The translations under genes and the position numbers were made by a program. Under the pieces are notes generated by a model that saw only the letters and a program-made list of their open reading frames with translations, ran no database searches and was not told the DNA's origin. Shown here one piece after another: positions 6,301 through 6,715 of a DNA stretch of 6,715 nt (position 1 is its first letter; every line of letters begins with the position of its first letter). Source of the DNA: Thermoplasmatales archaeon (GTDB taxonomy: Archaea; Thermoplasmatota; E2; DHVEG-1); assembly GCA_023140035.1 (NCBI GenBank), contig JAGLML010000056.1, forward strand, positions 1 to 6,715, in the 5' to 3' direction.

Positions 6301-6614
6301 AACTTTCCTATATTTTAAGAAGAAAAACAGGTTTATAATACTAATTTGTCAACATATTTTTCAATAGAATAGATGCTGGAACATTTTACCTCATTGAGTA
6401 TTTGCATTATCTGTCATAACGATTTTGGACTATGTGATAGTAGCTAAATATTTTAAATAGATATCTTGTATGGGCTTTTCCATAATATTGTACATAACAG
6501 CTTTTGTTTTAGGACATTTACTATTTCGTAAAAATTTCTGATGACAACTTTTATATAATATAATATCCTATCCTATATTAATAATATAATTTATAATATA
6601 ATGGAGGAAAAAAT
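6301..6614. other. Intergenic stretch without a convincing gene
   Basis: This AT-rich 314-base spacer has no RNA gene or repeat array. Two tiny rightward frames exist: 6373-6447 (24 residues) and 6470-6541 (23 residues, hydrophobic, MGFSIILYITAFVLGHLLF...). Neither has a ribosome binding site, and both are most likely chance. Its right end is very AT-rich, with several TATA-like runs (for example 6549-6560 and 6575-6585) that could serve the gene starting at 6615. No clear terminator hairpin follows the C25 stop codon. Confidence 0.5.
6603..6607 (+). promoter_or_regulatory. Strong Shine-Dalgarno sequence
   Basis: GGAGG lies 7 nt before the ATG at 6615 and fixes that start. It is stronger than the AGGG(G) elements before the peptidase genes. 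Confidence 0.6.
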
Positions 6615-6715
6615 ATGAAGAAAATTTTGCCAATTCTGGCAGTAGTAGTGTTAGTCCTAAGTGGACTTGGAGCTGTTGCTGTAACTGAAGCTGATGAAAA
6701 ACTAGTGAACGAAGA
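6615..6715 (+). CDS. Exported protein of unknown function, N-terminus only (runs off right edge)
   Basis: Thirty-three codons are visible. Two lysines and a hydrophobic stretch (ILPILAVVVLVLSGLGAVAV) form a Sec signal peptide, followed by the acidic start of a mature region (TEADEKLVNEE). The ATG is set by the GGAGG seven bases upstream. The protein is therefore almost certainly translocated across the membrane. Nothing visible shows its family. Given the neighbouring secreted peptidases it could be another extracellular enzyme or surface protein, but that is only proximity. Confidence 0.7.
   Translation, partial: MKKILPILAVVVLVLSGLGAVAVTEADEKLVNE

Noticed and set aside
6373..6447. Short Cys-containing frame with a CxxC
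   Set aside because: It is 24 residues long with no ribosome binding site, and a single CxxC is weak evidence.
6470..6541. Hydrophobic 23-residue frame, membrane-helix-like
   Set aside because: It has no Shine-Dalgarno, and T-rich DNA readily yields hydrophobic frames by chance. It is mentioned in the intergenic entry only.

Overview
The window looks like a piece of a euryarchaeal chromosome, most plausibly from the Thermoplasmatota and perhaps from the sediment group MBG-D/Thermoprofundales. That assignment is an inference. It rests on a class III (type IV pilin) signal sequence at the left edge, AT-rich TATA-like boxes about 30-35 nt upstream of the starts, and papain-like (C1A) and gingipain-like (C25) peptidases with Sec signal peptides. 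The C1A enzyme also carries a NosD-type beta-helix. Secreted peptidases of these families are a known trait of sediment archaea of this kind. No rRNA, tRNA, CRISPR array or transposase was seen.

Layout. Positions 1-290 hold leftward material: the start of a type IV pilin-like gene (runs off the left edge) and, just upstream of it, a very short zinc-ribbon reading frame that appears broken by a frameshift and a stop codon. A divergent promoter region (about 291-507) leads rightward into a 561-residue secreted C1A peptidase fused to a beta-helix (508-2193). It converges on a leftward HAD-family, SerB-like phosphatase (2374-3096). After a second divergent spacer come two tandem rightward paralogues of secreted C25 peptidase (3310-4746 and 4837-6300). 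A 314-base AT-rich spacer without a convincing gene follows, and the window ends inside the signal peptide of another exported protein (from 6615).

How the genes work together. The three large rightward genes all encode exported cysteine peptidases with recognisable catalytic residues. Each has a TATA-like box ending 31-34 nt before the ATG and a G-rich AGGG(G) element just before the start. The simplest reading is a set of independently transcribed but similarly controlled genes for extracellular protein breakdown. The C25 pair arose by tandem duplication that included the promoter, and a 50-base perfectly identical block inside otherwise diverged genes suggests later gene conversion. The cytosolic phosphatase has no evident link to them. 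Nothing here amounts to a clearly new multi-gene system. The most unusual items are the beta-helix/papain fusion with its altered active-site surround, the C25 copy with an altered His motif, the phosphatase lacking a usual Mg ligand, and the broken zinc-ribbon frame.
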